Below are positions 43,890-53,049 of a stretch of DNA of 64,000 bases, piece by piece (within the stretch, counting starts at the first letter, position 1; each line of letters begins with the position of its first letter). Below the pieces are notes generated by a model that saw only the letters and a program-made list of their open reading frames with translations, ran no database searches and was not told the DNA's origin. The stretch lies in assembly GCA_964607575.1 (NCBI GenBank), contig CAZSLS010000006.1, forward strand, positions 17,466-81,465, given 5' to 3'. A program made the position numbers and the translations under genes. The stretch comes from BS750m-G57 sp964607575. Its GTDB lineage: Bacteria > Planctomycetota > Phycisphaerae > SM23-33.

Positions 43890-44699
43890 ATGTGTGCAAT
43901 CCAATACGGCTGCCAAACCTATACGTGGCAGATGTCATACGAGAAGTACTCACAGCGCCTCGATCACATCATAGACGTGGTCGCCGAGTCGGGCTTTGCA
44001 GGAATCGAATCTGAAGTCTGCATGCTTGGTCCTTACAACGAAGACCCGGTAAGGCTGGCGGGGGACATGCAGGCGAAGGGACTCGCACTTGCGGCGATCT
44101 GCCTGGTTTGCGATTGGCTCTCGCCGCAGGAGACGCCTGAGGAACTCACCGAAGCCGACAGGGTTATCGCGATGCTTCAGACGCACTTTCCCGGCACGCT
44201 TCTCGCGCTCTGCCAGATGCCGCAGGCCGACCGGAGCGATTTACAGGCGCGTCAAGACAACTGTATCGCATGCAGCAACGCGATCGGCCGGCGCGCCGCC
44301 GACAGTGGTGTCCGGACTGCTTTTCATCCTAATTCGCCCGAGGGCTCGGTATTCCGAATCGCCGAGGACTACAAGATTCTCATGGACTCTCTGGATACGT
44401 CCGTGGTCGGGTTTGCTCCCGACGCGGGCCACATCGCCAAAGGTGATATGGATCCCGTCGCGATCTTCCAGGAGTACGGACCGACAATCCAGCACGTCCA
44501 CTTCAAGGATATGCGCCAAGATGGAACTTGGGCCGAGATGGGCCAGGGTTGCATAGATTTTGACGCAATTGTCAACGGGCTCAAGGCCCATGACTACCAA
44601 GGCTGGATCATGGTCGAGGATGAATCGCCCCGGGCCGAGATCGATCCCGACGCGGTGACCCGTGCGAACGGAGAGTATCTCAAAGTGCGGTTCAAGTAG
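43890..44699 (+). CDS. Sugar phosphate isomerase/epimerase-like TIM-barrel protein
   Basis: 269 aa from ATG 43890 directly after AAGGAGAG. The AP-endonuclease-2/xylose-isomerase-like barrel shows E in GIESEV, H in TAFHPNS, D and H in APDAGHIAKG, H in IQHVHFKDM and E in MVEDESP as likely metal ligands. Related enzymes (IolE/IolI, keto-sugar epimerases) act on inositols, keto-sugars and 3-keto-glycoside products. It ends the GH62 unit and is a good candidate for handling the keto-sugar made by the oxidoreductases encoded divergently. Confidence 0.82.
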   Translation: MCAIQYGCQTYTWQMSYEKYSQRLDHIIDVVAESGFAGIESEVCMLGPYNEDPVRLAGDMQAKGLALAAICLVCDWLSPQETPEELTEADRVIAMLQTHFPGTLLALCQMPQADRSDLQARQDNCIACSNAIGRRAADSGVRTAFHPNSPEGSVFRIAEDYKILMDSLDTSVVGFAPDAGHIAKGDMDPVAIFQEYGPTIQHVHFKDMRQDGTWAEMGQGCIDFDAIVNGLKAHDYQGWIMVEDESPRAEIDPDAVTRANGEYLKVRFK

Positions 44700-44791
44700 G
44701 CAAGCGGCTGAAGGCGGCGTGTGACATCACGGGAGAGTATTAAAGACAACCGGGCTCTGCCGAGACCTCCGTGAGATGAGGGTGGCTGGCG

Positions 44792-45706
44792 TCAATTTGG
44801 CGCCTCCGGCGGCTCCGGGAGCCTATCAGCATCGCCTTTACGCTGCTCCCACTGCTCGCGCGACGCCCCATGGGCGATCAGCATCTCAGCGACCGGTTTA
44901 TTGCCCACTTGCAACAACTCGATCGGCGTCATTCCGGCGCCGCTCTTGGCGTTCACATCCGCTTTGTGTGCGAGCAGCACTTCAATCAGCGCCTTGTTGG
45001 GAGGACTTTTTCTGCACGCATGATGTAAGGGGGTGAATCGACTCCATCCACCATGTGCGTTGACGTTGGCGCCTTTTTCGAGAAGCTTCCCGGCAATGAG
45101 GTGATCATTTTCCTGGCCGTGGGGAGCGTTTGTCTCGCAGAACCAGAGTAGCGGTGTCGACGAATATTCTCCCTTCGTTTTCGCGTCGACCGCAGCGCCG
45201 CGTGCCAAGAGCAGTTCGACTGTTTCTAGCTGACGATTCTTGGCTGCCCAATGTAGCGATGTCATCTCAGGATTTCTCGTTTTCGCGTCGATCGCCGCGT
45301 CGTTGTCCAGCAGCCAGGCGATCGCCTTGACACGATTGTTCGCTGCGGCGTAATGAATCGGTTGCCAAGAGGTGCTATCTTGGATTTTGGCGTTGAGGTC
45401 GGCTCCGCGTTCTTTCAGCAATTTCAGAACATCGACATGGCCCTCTTCTGCGGCGATGTGCACGAGCTGTTTGCCCGTATTGGTTGAGAACGGAATGCGT
45501 CCGCGCGGCGGCTGGCGATAGACTTCCGTGAGAAGTGTGGGGTCTTCATCGAGATACTTGCGAACTTGGTCAGCGTCACCCTTTGCAGCCGCATCGAAGA
45601 TTGGGTGGTCTCGCCCGTCGCCCCAGCCCTTGCAACCTCCGCTGCCAAATACCCCGATCAGCACCAGGATCCACCACAAACGATGCGTCTTCATATAGGA
45701 CACCAT
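44792..45706 (-). CDS. Ankyrin-repeat lipoprotein
   Basis: About 304 aa. Start 45706 has GGAG ten bases upstream; 45694 is the alternative. The N-terminus has a hydrophobic stretch (LWWILVLIGVFGSGGC) ending in a probable lipobox Cys. The rest is about seven ankyrin repeats, visible as HIAAEEGHVDVLKLL, HYAANNRVKAIAWLL, HWAAKNRQLETVELLL and HACRKSPPNKALIEVLL. Such repeats bind proteins. It follows the DUF6807 gene by about 50 bases on the same strand, last in the unit begun by HzsA-like copy 4. The binding partner is unknown. Confidence 0.85.
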   Translation of the reverse strand: MVSYMKTHRLWWILVLIGVFGSGGCKGWGDGRDHPIFDAAAKGDADQVRKYLDEDPTLLTEVYRQPPRGRIPFSTNTGKQLVHIAAEEGHVDVLKLLKERGADLNAKIQDSTSWQPIHYAAANNRVKAIAWLLDNDAAIDAKTRNPEMTSLHWAAKNRQLETVELLLARGAAVDAKTKGEYSSTPLLWFCETNAPHGQENDHLIAGKLLEKGANVNAHGGWSRFTPLHHACRKSPPNKALIEVLLAHKADVNAKSGAGMTPIELLQVGNKPVAEMLIAHGASREQWEQRKGDADRLPEPPEAPN

Positions 45707-45757
45707 GGCGACGTTTCTCCCTGCACCCGGTATTCTCCACATGAAACTGCGCCACGT

Positions 45758-47215
45758 CTACTTCCAGGCTTTCAGTTTGGCGTGCTGTTTGGCGAGGTCC
45801 GCGTTCTTGTGGAGCAGTAGGCGGTATCGCAGGACCAGTGGTTTGTCGCGGGGGACCGTTACGGCGTGGCGGCCGGGGTAGACTACGTTCTGGGCGCTGC
45901 CCTTTTTTCGCAGGATCCACGGCTGGGGATATCCGGGGTTTGCGGGATGAACCAGGACTGCGATGGCAGACTTTTGCTGTCCGAACTTGCCGGCGAAGTT
46001 GAGCCACTCACCGGCGGCTACAGGGGTTCGTTTTGGCGTGACGGGGCCTTTGGGTCCGGTCATTGTCAGGTCCTTGGGCATGACAATGCGGGTCGAGAAC
46101 CCGCCGTATCCCTTATCGTTCTCGGCGCCGCCGATTTTTACTTCCGCGTCAACCAGCGACTGCAACGCGATAGTGAAATCGATCGCTCGCGATTGAGCTT
46201 TGATACCGTGTGCGCGAATGGTCACGGTCTCTGCCAGGAATGCTTCCTTACCCTTTTTGTACTTTAGCGATTTCCAGTGGACGGTTGCCTTGACGGCGGC
46301 TCCGTCGAGGATTTCGCTCTTCACCGCTTCCCAGACGATGCCCGTGCATGCCCACGGATCGCCGACGGACTTACCGCCCACAGTCGCCTGGTGCCACGCC
46401 CAGAATATGCCCCGATGGTGCGGGTGGTCGTCAGGAAAATCTTCGGTCAGCACTTCCGCGTCGAGTCCGATCAGCGGATGCACATAGTTCGCTCGGGCGT
46501 GTTTGCCTTTGTAGGAGTTCGTTCCGGTGTGATAGAACAGCACGGGCCGATCGCCGGAATAGAACTGGTATCCGTCAACGGCCTTGATTGCGTGCATCCG
46601 CTGTTTGGGCATCGCCGTCCAGACTTCGATCCAATCCACCCGCGAGCAGGCTTTCGATCCGCCGCCGGGCTTGAGATCGGTAAAGCCGATTTCGCTGACC
46701 TGCTTGAGGTTCGGCTTGGCGATGCGGCCGCCGCGAGTGATGGTTTTTATGTCGAATTTCGACCAGGACATGTCGCTGATTCGCAGGATGATACGCTGCC
46801 AGTCCCTCGACGATCCCGTGCTCTGGTTGCTGACAAGCCATCCGCCGGGCGTCTTGAGAATCACGTAAACGGTGCGCATGTAGTTCTTGGTTCGCATGCG
46901 GATTTGCGCGGCCGGCCCGCTCAGGTCGGCGGTCTGGTTCTTTTTCGCAAACGCGACCGCCCAGAGACCCTTGCACTGCCCCGACCAGATGTAGTGCGGG
47001 TCGTTTTTGGATGTCTCGTGATAGCTCTTCTTGATCGCGCCCTTGCCCGGTCCGTACAGGCCTAGCGTGAGATCGGGATTGGAAACGTGCGCCTGCGTGA
47101 TCGGCAGCGCCGCTGGGATATCTCGCGTGTCCTCGCGGAAGAACAGCGCATCGCCGGCGTTTACCGAAGCTGACAGGGCGAGAATCGCCAGGCAACCTAA
47201 AGCGATCAATTTCAT
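45758..47215 (-). CDS. Exported DUF6807 (PmoA-like) family protein
   Basis: 485 aa with a signal peptide (MKLIALGCLAILALSASVNAG). The N-terminal ~190 residues resemble a beta-sandwich binding module (MRTVYVILKTPGG). The C-terminal ~270 residues show the DUF6807 pattern: RPVLFYHTG, RANYVHPLIGLDAEVLTEDF and DDHPHHRGIFWAWH, rich in His and Asp. Proteins of this family have been labelled PmoA-like, but nothing points to methane oxidation; they are common in planctomycete glycan regions. The ATG overlaps the stop of HzsA-like copy 4 by 4 bases, with AGGGAG 8 bases upstream, so the two are translationally coupled. Function unknown. Confidence 0.8.
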   Translation of the reverse strand: MKLIALGCLAILALSASVNAGDALFFREDTRDIPAALPITQAHVSNPDLTLGLYGPGKGAIKKSYHETSKNDPHYIWSGQCKGLWAVAFAKKNQTADLSGPAAQIRMRTKNYMRTVYVILKTPGGWLVSNQSTGSSRDWQRIILRISDMSWSKFDIKTITRGGRIAKPNLKQVSEIGFTDLKPGGGSKACSRVDWIEVWTAMPKQRMHAIKAVDGYQFYSGDRPVLFYHTGTNSYKGKHARANYVHPLIGLDAEVLTEDFPDDHPHHRGIFWAWHQATVGGKSVGDPWACTGIVWEAVKSEILDGAAVKATVHWKSLKYKKGKEAFLAETVTIRAHGIKAQSRAIDFTIALQSLVDAEVKIGGAENDKGYGGFSTRIVMPKDLTMTGPKGPVTPKRTPVAAGEWLNFAGKFGQQKSAIAVLVHPANPGYPQPWILRKKGSAQNVVYPGRHAVTVPRDKPLVLRYRLLLHKNADLAKQHAKLKAWK

Positions 47216-50200
47216 TTCGATGCTCCCTTCGGCGCTACTGGTGGTCCTAGTGGCGGTAGTTCGCGGCAGACGCCTTGTTCGATTATCGCTCCGGGCATGT
47301 CAACTCGCGGGCTCTTAAGTGCCGCGGCGCGGGCGTCGGTGATTATCTTCAGCATCGCCTGGTACGTCGCGTTGGTCGTGTCGGCGAATGCTGTGACGAC
47401 CTTGCCTTCGCCCTTTGGTGCAGGCGTTTTTCGCGGGCGGAAAACGTCCGGCGGTTGGGACCCCCTTACAAACTGGGTGGATACCGCCGGCGCTTTGCGA
47501 TCGCGACACCACGCCAGGCCCAGCGATTTGTCGCCCTTTGCCAGCGGGGCCCGGAGGATGCGGCTTCGTCCGGGCGTCTTGAGGTTCACCCAATCGTTTC
47601 CGATCGCCGACGAGTGACACTTGAGGCATCCGCCTTTCTTCATCTGCGCCAGCAGGGCGCCCTTGGTCGATCCCAGCGCGTTGCAGACGGCGTGCTTGGA
47701 GTAGTTCCACGTTCCGTAGTAATTGCAGTTCCCGTCCATCCATGCCAGCAGGAGATCGATTTCCTTTTGCGGCATGTTCTTGACGTATTTCTTATGGCCG
47801 CCGAGGAGCAGCTTGGTAAGCGGGGCGGCGCCCGAACCGTGGGTCAGCGGGTCGAGTATTTTCGTGCCGGCGACCGCTCCGTTGTTGCAGTTGAGGAATC
47901 CCACAAGCGTGTTCTTGATCAGCGTTTCGTAGCTGATATTGAATGCCCATGTCCATCCGCCGCTCAGGTCGATCCCGCCGGCGATGCCTTTGGCGCCTCC
48001 GTGACAGCTCACGCATCGCTTGTCGAGTACCGGTTGGACCATCGTCGGGTAATCGAGAAAACCATTGCCCCACGATTCAGCTTTGATTTTGGCGGGGGCT
48101 TTGCGGGCGGCCATCGGGCGCATGGTGGCCACCGCCGGCGCCGCGTTGTCTTCCTTGATGTGGCAACCGGTGCAGGATCGTGCGACGCCCTGGACGGCCT
48201 GGACGAACGTCCGCTGCGACTGGAGCATCTGCCCCTCGGCGTCGAGTGCCTGGAAGTAGATCGCCTTTCCGGGCGGGGCCTCGAAGTAAGCCGACCCGTC
48301 CTTCTCGACCGGAATCGTTCCGAGGAAGTACTTGATATCGTACGACCCCTGCCAACTGGCCAGGAACGCCTGGTTCCACCATCGCCCGCCGCGCGGGATT
48401 CCACTGAGCCGGGCGGTGGTTTCGAGAATGCGAAGCTTCTTGACCCGCCCGCGCTCGATACCGGTCAGGCCCTTGTAAATATCGTGGACCACGAAGGTCG
48501 CGGGCTTGCCCGGTTGGATGATCGAGATGACGTCCCGCGGTTTGGGGCGGGGTTTTACGAGCATTGGCGAGTAGCACGAGATGTCCGGGTCGCGGTGGAT
48601 GACGGAGCGGAAACCGAATCGGTCGATCAGTTCGATAACGCCGTGGGCACCGTGTGACGGGGCGTTATTCGCGATAAGGACAACGTCTTTCGACAGCGGC
48701 CAGGGGTCGCACGGTCCGCGCCTGAGGCCCTGGTCCATTTCCTTGCGGTATTCGGGCGTGAAGTTCGTTATCGCATCGAGATTGTTCTTGCCCACTTTTG
48801 AATCGATCATTGCGATAGCGCCCACGGCCTGTCCGTTGTGGGGCGTCAGCGACGCGACGACCAGATCGGTTCCGGGCACGGCGCGCGTATCGAGCAGCGC
48901 GGTCGGTTTGGCGAGGTTGTTTGCGAAGTACGCGGTCTCGTTGCTCCCGTCGGGGTTCACGGTCCAGAGGCTCTGCATGTAGAGTGCGGACTTGTCGATG
49001 TATTCCCATCGCCCGTAGATGATCCGCCCGTCGGGCAGGACCGAGGGGTCGAACTCGGTCTGGTTATTGACCGAGATGCACCTGATGTCGCTACCGTCGC
49101 CGTTCATTGTGTGCAGGACGTCGATGTAGTTGCTGAAGCACATCACGTGCGCGCCGGTGCGCGTCGAGGTAAAGGCGATCCGCCCGCTGGGCAGATAACA
49201 CGGAGTGACGTCGTGCTGCCCCTTACCGTAGAGCCCCTGGGAGGGCTTTATGTCTCTGCAGTCGTACCCTGGATTGGTCAGGCGTTTCAGGCCCTTACCG
49301 TTGACGCCGATTTCATAAATGCTCGTATTACCGTCTTCGCCCTTGAACGCGAAGACCAGCGTCTTTGCGTCGAACGACAGGTCCGGGTCGCGATATACTC
49401 CCTTACCGAGCGTTTCGGGGGTCTTTGGATCGATGATCGCGCGGACGATATGCTTGTCGAGCGGAGCGGTCGGGTTCTCGAGTACGTAGATACCGCCGCC
49501 GGGACGGTAGGGCAGGTAGTCATCGTAGATATGCGGCGCGTAGTACGGGTGCTGCTTGACGAAGAGCAGCGGGGCGTCGAGTTCCGCGACGCGAACGCCT
49601 CGCACGATCGCCCATAACGCCTCGGTGCGTTTCAGGGCTTCGGGCGACTGTTCGTCGAGACCCTTGCTGATCTCGTCGAACGATTTTATGCACGATTGTA
49701 TTTCGAGAAGCGCCTTCCTGGCCGCAGCGGTGTTTCCGGAACCGGCGGCGATCAACTTGGAGATTGCCTCCTCTAATGATGCGAGATTCTCCTTGCTGAA
49801 CCTCTTCTTTGGTGGTACCGGGGCACTTGGGGTGACGCTTCTTCCGATGACCTTGGAAGTTTTGCTCTTTTTGAACGACTTGGCGTCGAACACCTTGAAG
49901 ACAACGCTGCCCTGCCTTGTCGCTGTGTGGTTTATGCCCACCTGCGCTTCAAAGCGAACGTACTTGCGGGCGAGTTTGTAGACCACCGCGCTGTTGGCGT
50001 GTGCGAACAGCCCGTGCGGGATCTTCACGCCTCCGATGGACAGGGGTCTGTTGTCGGGACCCTTGTTGCGGGAGAACGTTCCCCATCCAACGCGGACGGA
50101 AACGGGCTTCAGATCGACAAGGCGTGTCTTGGTGCCCTTGGCGTCGATGAGTGTCGCGTTTCCCCAGACGGCCTGGCCCCAGGAGTATCCCACGGCGGTC

Positions 50201-50388
50201 AGGGTGAGGGTGTCGAATCCGGCGACGTTGGCCGAAAGCTGCTGCGGTTTCTCGCCGCCGCGTTTGATTTGGCTGGTCGCCACGGCGCCGTCCGTCTTGG
50301 CGGCGGGCTTGGGAGCCGACATGGCGGTGCTGGTTGCTACGATCAGGATTATGCAGAAGGGCAATAGAATTCGGTACTTGCGGCTCAT
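47212..50388 (-). CDS. HzsA-like trihaem propeller protein with NPCBM domain, copy 4
   Basis: 1058 aa, signal peptide MSRKYRILLPFCIILIVAT with AAGGAG upstream. Residues ~40-165 form an NPCBM-type carbohydrate-binding domain (SIGGVKIPHGLFAHANS, VRFEAQVGI). A helical segment, then a PD40-type propeller (~270-600) and the hydrazine-synthase-alpha-like middle region (GTIPVEKDGSAYF) follow. Haem motifs are CTGCH (739), CVSCH (792) and CLKCH (921). After the third haem a segment ending ILRAPLAKGDKSLGLAWC matches one in copy 1, so copies 1 and 4 form one subfamily. It heads a unit with DUF6807 and an ankyrin lipoprotein. Probably an exported, glycan-associated redox protein, by inference. Confidence 0.84.
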   Translation of the reverse strand: MSRKYRILLPFCIILIVATSTAMSAPKPAAKTDGAVATSQIKRGGEKPQQLSANVAGFDTLTLTAVGYSWGQAVWGNATLIDAKGTKTRLVDLKPVSVRVGWGTFSRNKGPDNRPLSIGGVKIPHGLFAHANSAVVYKLARKYVRFEAQVGINHTATRQGSVVFKVFDAKSFKKSKTSKVIGRSVTPSAPVPPKKRFSKENLASLEEAISKLIAAGSGNTAAARKALLEIQSCIKSFDEISKGLDEQSPEALKRTEALWAIVRGVRVAELDAPLLFVKQHPYYAPHIYDDYLPYRPGGGIYVLENPTAPLDKHIVRAIIDPKTPETLGKGVYRDPDLSFDAKTLVFAFKGEDGNTSIYEIGVNGKGLKRLTNPGYDCRDIKPSQGLYGKGQHDVTPCYLPSGRIAFTSTRTGAHVMCFSNYIDVLHTMNGDGSDIRCISVNNQTEFDPSVLPDGRIIYGRWEYIDKSALYMQSLWTVNPDGSNETAYFANNLAKPTALLDTRAVPGTDLVVASLTPHNGQAVGAIAMIDSKVGKNNLDAITNFTPEYRKEMDQGLRRGPCDPWPLSKDVVLIANNAPSHGAHGVIELIDRFGFRSVIHRDPDISCYSPMLVKPRPKPRDVISIIQPGKPATFVVHDIYKGLTGIERGRVKKLRILETTARLSGIPRGGRWWNQAFLASWQGSYDIKYFLGTIPVEKDGSAYFEAPPGKAIYFQALDAEGQMLQSQRTFVQAVQGVARSCTGCHIKEDNAAPAVATMRPMAARKAPAKIKAESWGNGFLDYPTMVQPVLDKRCVSCHGGAKGIAGGIDLSGGWTWAFNISYETLIKNTLVGFLNCNNGAVAGTKILDPLTHGSGAAPLTKLLLGGHKKYVKNMPQKEIDLLLAWMDGNCNYYGTWNYSKHAVCNALGSTKGALLAQMKKGGCLKCHSSAIGNDWVNLKTPGRSRILRAPLAKGDKSLGLAWCRDRKAPAVSTQFVRGSQPPDVFRPRKTPAPKGEGKVVTAFADTTNATYQAMLKIITDARAAALKSPRVDMPGAIIEQGVCRELPPLGPPVAPKGASK

Positions 50389-50639
50389 GTTATCTCCTTG
50401 CAGCAGGCTGTCAGTCGATTGTGGCGACCGTTCGGGCGACGCCGTGCATTATAATGATACCGTCTTGTGCGGACCCCGTGTCAAGTACTAACCTGCCGGC
50501 CGATCCGATTGCCGGCGGCGCGAATTAAATATGTGTGTTGGCGATCTTGACATATTGGGCAATAATCGCAATAATAAATCGTTAAGCCGGTGAACCCGCC
50601 GGCGGGAGGCGCCGGTAGCCCCAGACGGTAGTGATTGCG

Positions 50640-51092
50640 ATGAGAAGAATCACGAAAGCCACAAGTTGCGTGTTGTTTGTATCGCTGGTCCTGGTCGGAC
50701 TGGGCGAGACCGAGTCGCTGGTGCTCTGCATCGGCTTCGACGGGCACATTTCGCTTGAAGATACCAGGACGGGCATCTGCAATCACACGTTGGCGAAAGT
50801 TGCCGAGGAACTCGGTCTGCCGACGAGCGACGAATTGGTCCATAAAAATGCCAAGTGCTGCCCCTGTGCAGACATGAACCTGCCAGGCCAGTCTCTGGAC
50901 TACCCCGAAGTCATGCCCGTCGAGATCCTCTGCGTGCCCGAACCCGCTGAGTTTTCTCTGCCTGTGTTTGAGTTGACACGAGCGGAATTTGTATACGTCC
51001 CGAGCAGCGAGATTATCCCGCACCCCCCTCCGCCTGACCCTGGAGACAATGCGGCCCGAATCGCTCTAAGGAGCGTGGTTATCCTGGTTTGA
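50640..51092 (+). CDS. Exported Cys-containing protein of unknown function
   Basis: About 150 aa from ATG 50640 (GTG 50631 is an alternative); no strong ribosome binding site. A signal peptide (RRITKATSCVLFVSLVLVGLG) is followed by LVLCIGFDGHISLE, a CCPCADMNL cysteine cluster and a Pro-rich C-terminus (HPPPPDPGD). Small exported proteins with an LCxGxDGHxxxE opening and a Cys-rich CxPC segment occur in planctomycetes and delta-proteobacteria, often near metal export genes, but I cannot name a family. The cysteines could bind copper or another metal. It diverges from HzsA-like copy 4. Confidence 0.6.
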   Translation: MRRITKATSCVLFVSLVLVGLGETESLVLCIGFDGHISLEDTRTGICNHTLAKVAEELGLPTSDELVHKNAKCCPCADMNLPGQSLDYPEVMPVEILCVPEPAEFSLPVFELTRAEFVYVPSSEIIPHPPPPDPGDNAARIALRSVVILV

Positions 51093-51228
51093 TATGCAGG
51101 GTACTTTCCGGGCCTCCCGAGAGGCTTCCGGTGTCGCTTGGTTTCGACCGATCGCCGACGTGCGGTGAACCTGGTTGAAAAACGCATTATTTCCAACTAA
51201 TTAATTACATTTATCACGAGGAAGAAGC

Positions 51229-52359
51229 ATGGATCAGCTTGCCTCCTACACAACAGAGTCAACCCAAGGTCGTGAATCCCTCATGGATATTCATACGCTT
51301 GTCCGGCCCGGGTTAACCGAGTTGTTCGTTACCGCCAGTTCGCAGAATGGAAACCCATACGGGATTTTCGCCGATGCGCTCAAGATCATTGAGGAAAGTG
51401 ATGCAACGGTTGTCTCGCAGCACGTTTTCGCCCCTATAGGTTCTGACAACAAGGGTATCTCTGCGCTGGACGATGCCGCGGGGCGGTGCGCCTGGCCCGT
51501 TACGTGGATAGACAGCGGTCACAAGAAGGGTTCGCACCTTACCGGAACGCAGTTCTACGCCATTATCGGCGGCGATGTCGAGTTGATCGAGGACGGCGGG
51601 CGAGTTGTAGCCAGCACCTTTGAAGATTCCGACGCCAGATATTGCTACCTCGGTGACATGCGAGCGGAAGATACGTCCGAGACGCGACCCGATCAGGCAA
51701 AGAGAACTTTCGATCTGATGGAAGCATCGCTCGATAAGGCGGGTATGGATTTCTCGAATGTGATACGAACGTGGATATACCTCGAAGATCTGCTGGACTG
51801 GTACGATCCTTTCAACGTGGTGCGAACTGATTTCTTTGAAGAACGCGGCGTTTTCGACCGCCTCGTCCCCGCCAGCACCGGTATCAGCGGCGCCAATCCG
51901 TACGGGGCGGCTATGATGGCCAGCGCCTTGGCTGTGGCGCCCAAGAGTGGACAGTTCACGGTAACCGCCGTCAACTCACCCCTGCAGTGCCCGGCGCCCG
52001 CATACGGTAGTTCGTTCAGCCGCGGAGTCGAGTTCGGTACGCCTGCCTGCCGGCGCCTCTCGGTGTCGGGAACCGCGAGCATTGCGCCCGAGGGCCAAAC
52101 CGCCCACCTGGACGATATTTCCGCGCAGATCAAGCTTACCTTCGAGGTTGTAGAAGCCATTCTGGACTCTCGACATATGGATTGGGGCAATGTCGCCAAG
52201 GCGATGGCCTATCTTAAAGAGGCACGCTACATCACCGCATTCGATGACTATTGTGCAGCCAACGACGTTGAAAAAATCCCGTTTGTGATCACCGAAAACC
52301 ATGTCTGCCGCCACGACCTGCTGTTCGAAATGGAACTCGATGCTGTGGACGTTGGTTAG
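51229..52359 (+). CDS. Protein with two RidA/YjgF-like domains (chorismatase-like)
   Basis: 376 aa with GAGGAAG before the ATG, no signal peptide. Two RidA-type folds lie in tandem: ~130-220 (MEASLDKAGMDFSNVIRTW, PASTGI) and ~265-375 (VSGTASIAPEGQ, ILDSRHMDWGNVAKAMAYL). An N-terminal ~120-residue region has no assigned match. Tandem YjgF folds are known in the chorismatase (FkbO/Hyg5) family; whether the chorismate site is kept cannot be judged by eye. RidA itself deaminates reactive enamines. It appears to be a single-gene unit. Confidence 0.7.
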   Translation: MDQLASYTTESTQGRESLMDIHTLVRPGLTELFVTASSQNGNPYGIFADALKIIEESDATVVSQHVFAPIGSDNKGISALDDAAGRCAWPVTWIDSGHKKGSHLTGTQFYAIIGGDVELIEDGGRVVASTFEDSDARYCYLGDMRAEDTSETRPDQAKRTFDLMEASLDKAGMDFSNVIRTWIYLEDLLDWYDPFNVVRTDFFEERGVFDRLVPASTGISGANPYGAAMMASALAVAPKSGQFTVTAVNSPLQCPAPAYGSSFSRGVEFGTPACRRLSVSGTASIAPEGQTAHLDDISAQIKLTFEVVEAILDSRHMDWGNVAKAMAYLKEARYITAFDDYCAANDVEKIPFVITENHVCRHDLLFEMELDAVDVG

Positions 52360-52540
52360 AACCTGCCGTCGAACTGCATCATGGGGGGCTTGCCTGACCG
52401 AGGTCGACGCGTAGATCGTGGCAGCCGTAACGAATAGGTTTTTGTCGCACCTTGGCGTGGGGTGACTTTTCTCTGAAAAATGTGGCGTACGGGACACCAG
52501 AACTCTGGTCGCCCAGAGCGGCTCACGCGGAGGTTATCAG

Positions 52541-52884
52541 TTGACGCTCAAGCAGAACGGAAAGACCAGGACGGTCTATGTCCCTAAGAATCTCAAGGAA
52601 GAGGTAGAAGCATCAATACGCGAGCATCGAAGAATCAGGACGTTGCTCCAGGAGATCACTCAACTGCAACTGGCGTTGATTCGATCCCATGTAGCCGACA
52701 ATCGCCGGCGTGGCAAGAGACCGTAGGCCTGGGTGAAACGCTGGGCAAGACCATTGGGCACGTTTTTCCTGAATTTCGAAACTGGCTGGACGATATCCGC
52801 GACACGAGGTTCCAGCCATGGTCACCTACGACAAGCGGTTCATGACGTGGATGAGCCTGATGTTGTTCCTTCTGAAGCTGGGGC
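52541..52884 (+). pseudogene. Decayed DUF6788/transposase remnant
   Basis: Bases 52541-52726 encode a fragment like the DUF6788 protein that accompanies some transposases (GKTRTVYVPKNLKEEVEA); in-frame GGYQL just upstream belongs to it but no proper start exists. Next, 52729 onward in another frame reads LGETLGKTIGHVFPEF...DTRFQP, then 52818 in a third frame reads MVTYDKRFMTWMSLMLFLLKL. Together these look like the start of the matching transposase broken by at least one frameshift, cut off at about 52884 where it joins a parD fragment. Confidence 0.6.
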
Positions 52885-53049
52885 CTGCGCCTGCTCAAGG
52901 ACCATGACCAACTCTACGAGATTCGCCTTGCTGAACTCCGCAGGGAAATAGCGGTCGGTATTGAACAGGCCGATCGCGGCCCGACCGCGCCGATGGACAT
53001 GCAGGCGATCAAGACCGAGGCTCGCTCGCGCAAGGGTACTCAGACATGA
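52885..53049 (+). pseudogene. ParD-type antitoxin, C-terminal fragment
   Basis: In frame from the junction with the transposase remnant, this reads LRLLKDHDQLYEIRLAELRR and ends TEARSRKGTQT, the usual C-terminal tail of ParD/CopG-type antitoxins (ELRREIAVGIEQADRG). The N-terminal ribbon-helix-helix DNA-binding half is missing. The stop overlaps the parE fragment start (ATGA), the normal arrangement of a parDE pair. Probably inactive. Confidence 0.6.

Noticed and set aside
45758..47215. Methane monooxygenase subunit (PmoA) by family label
   Set aside because: It is a soluble exported DUF6807 protein with no membrane helices or pmoCB neighbours.
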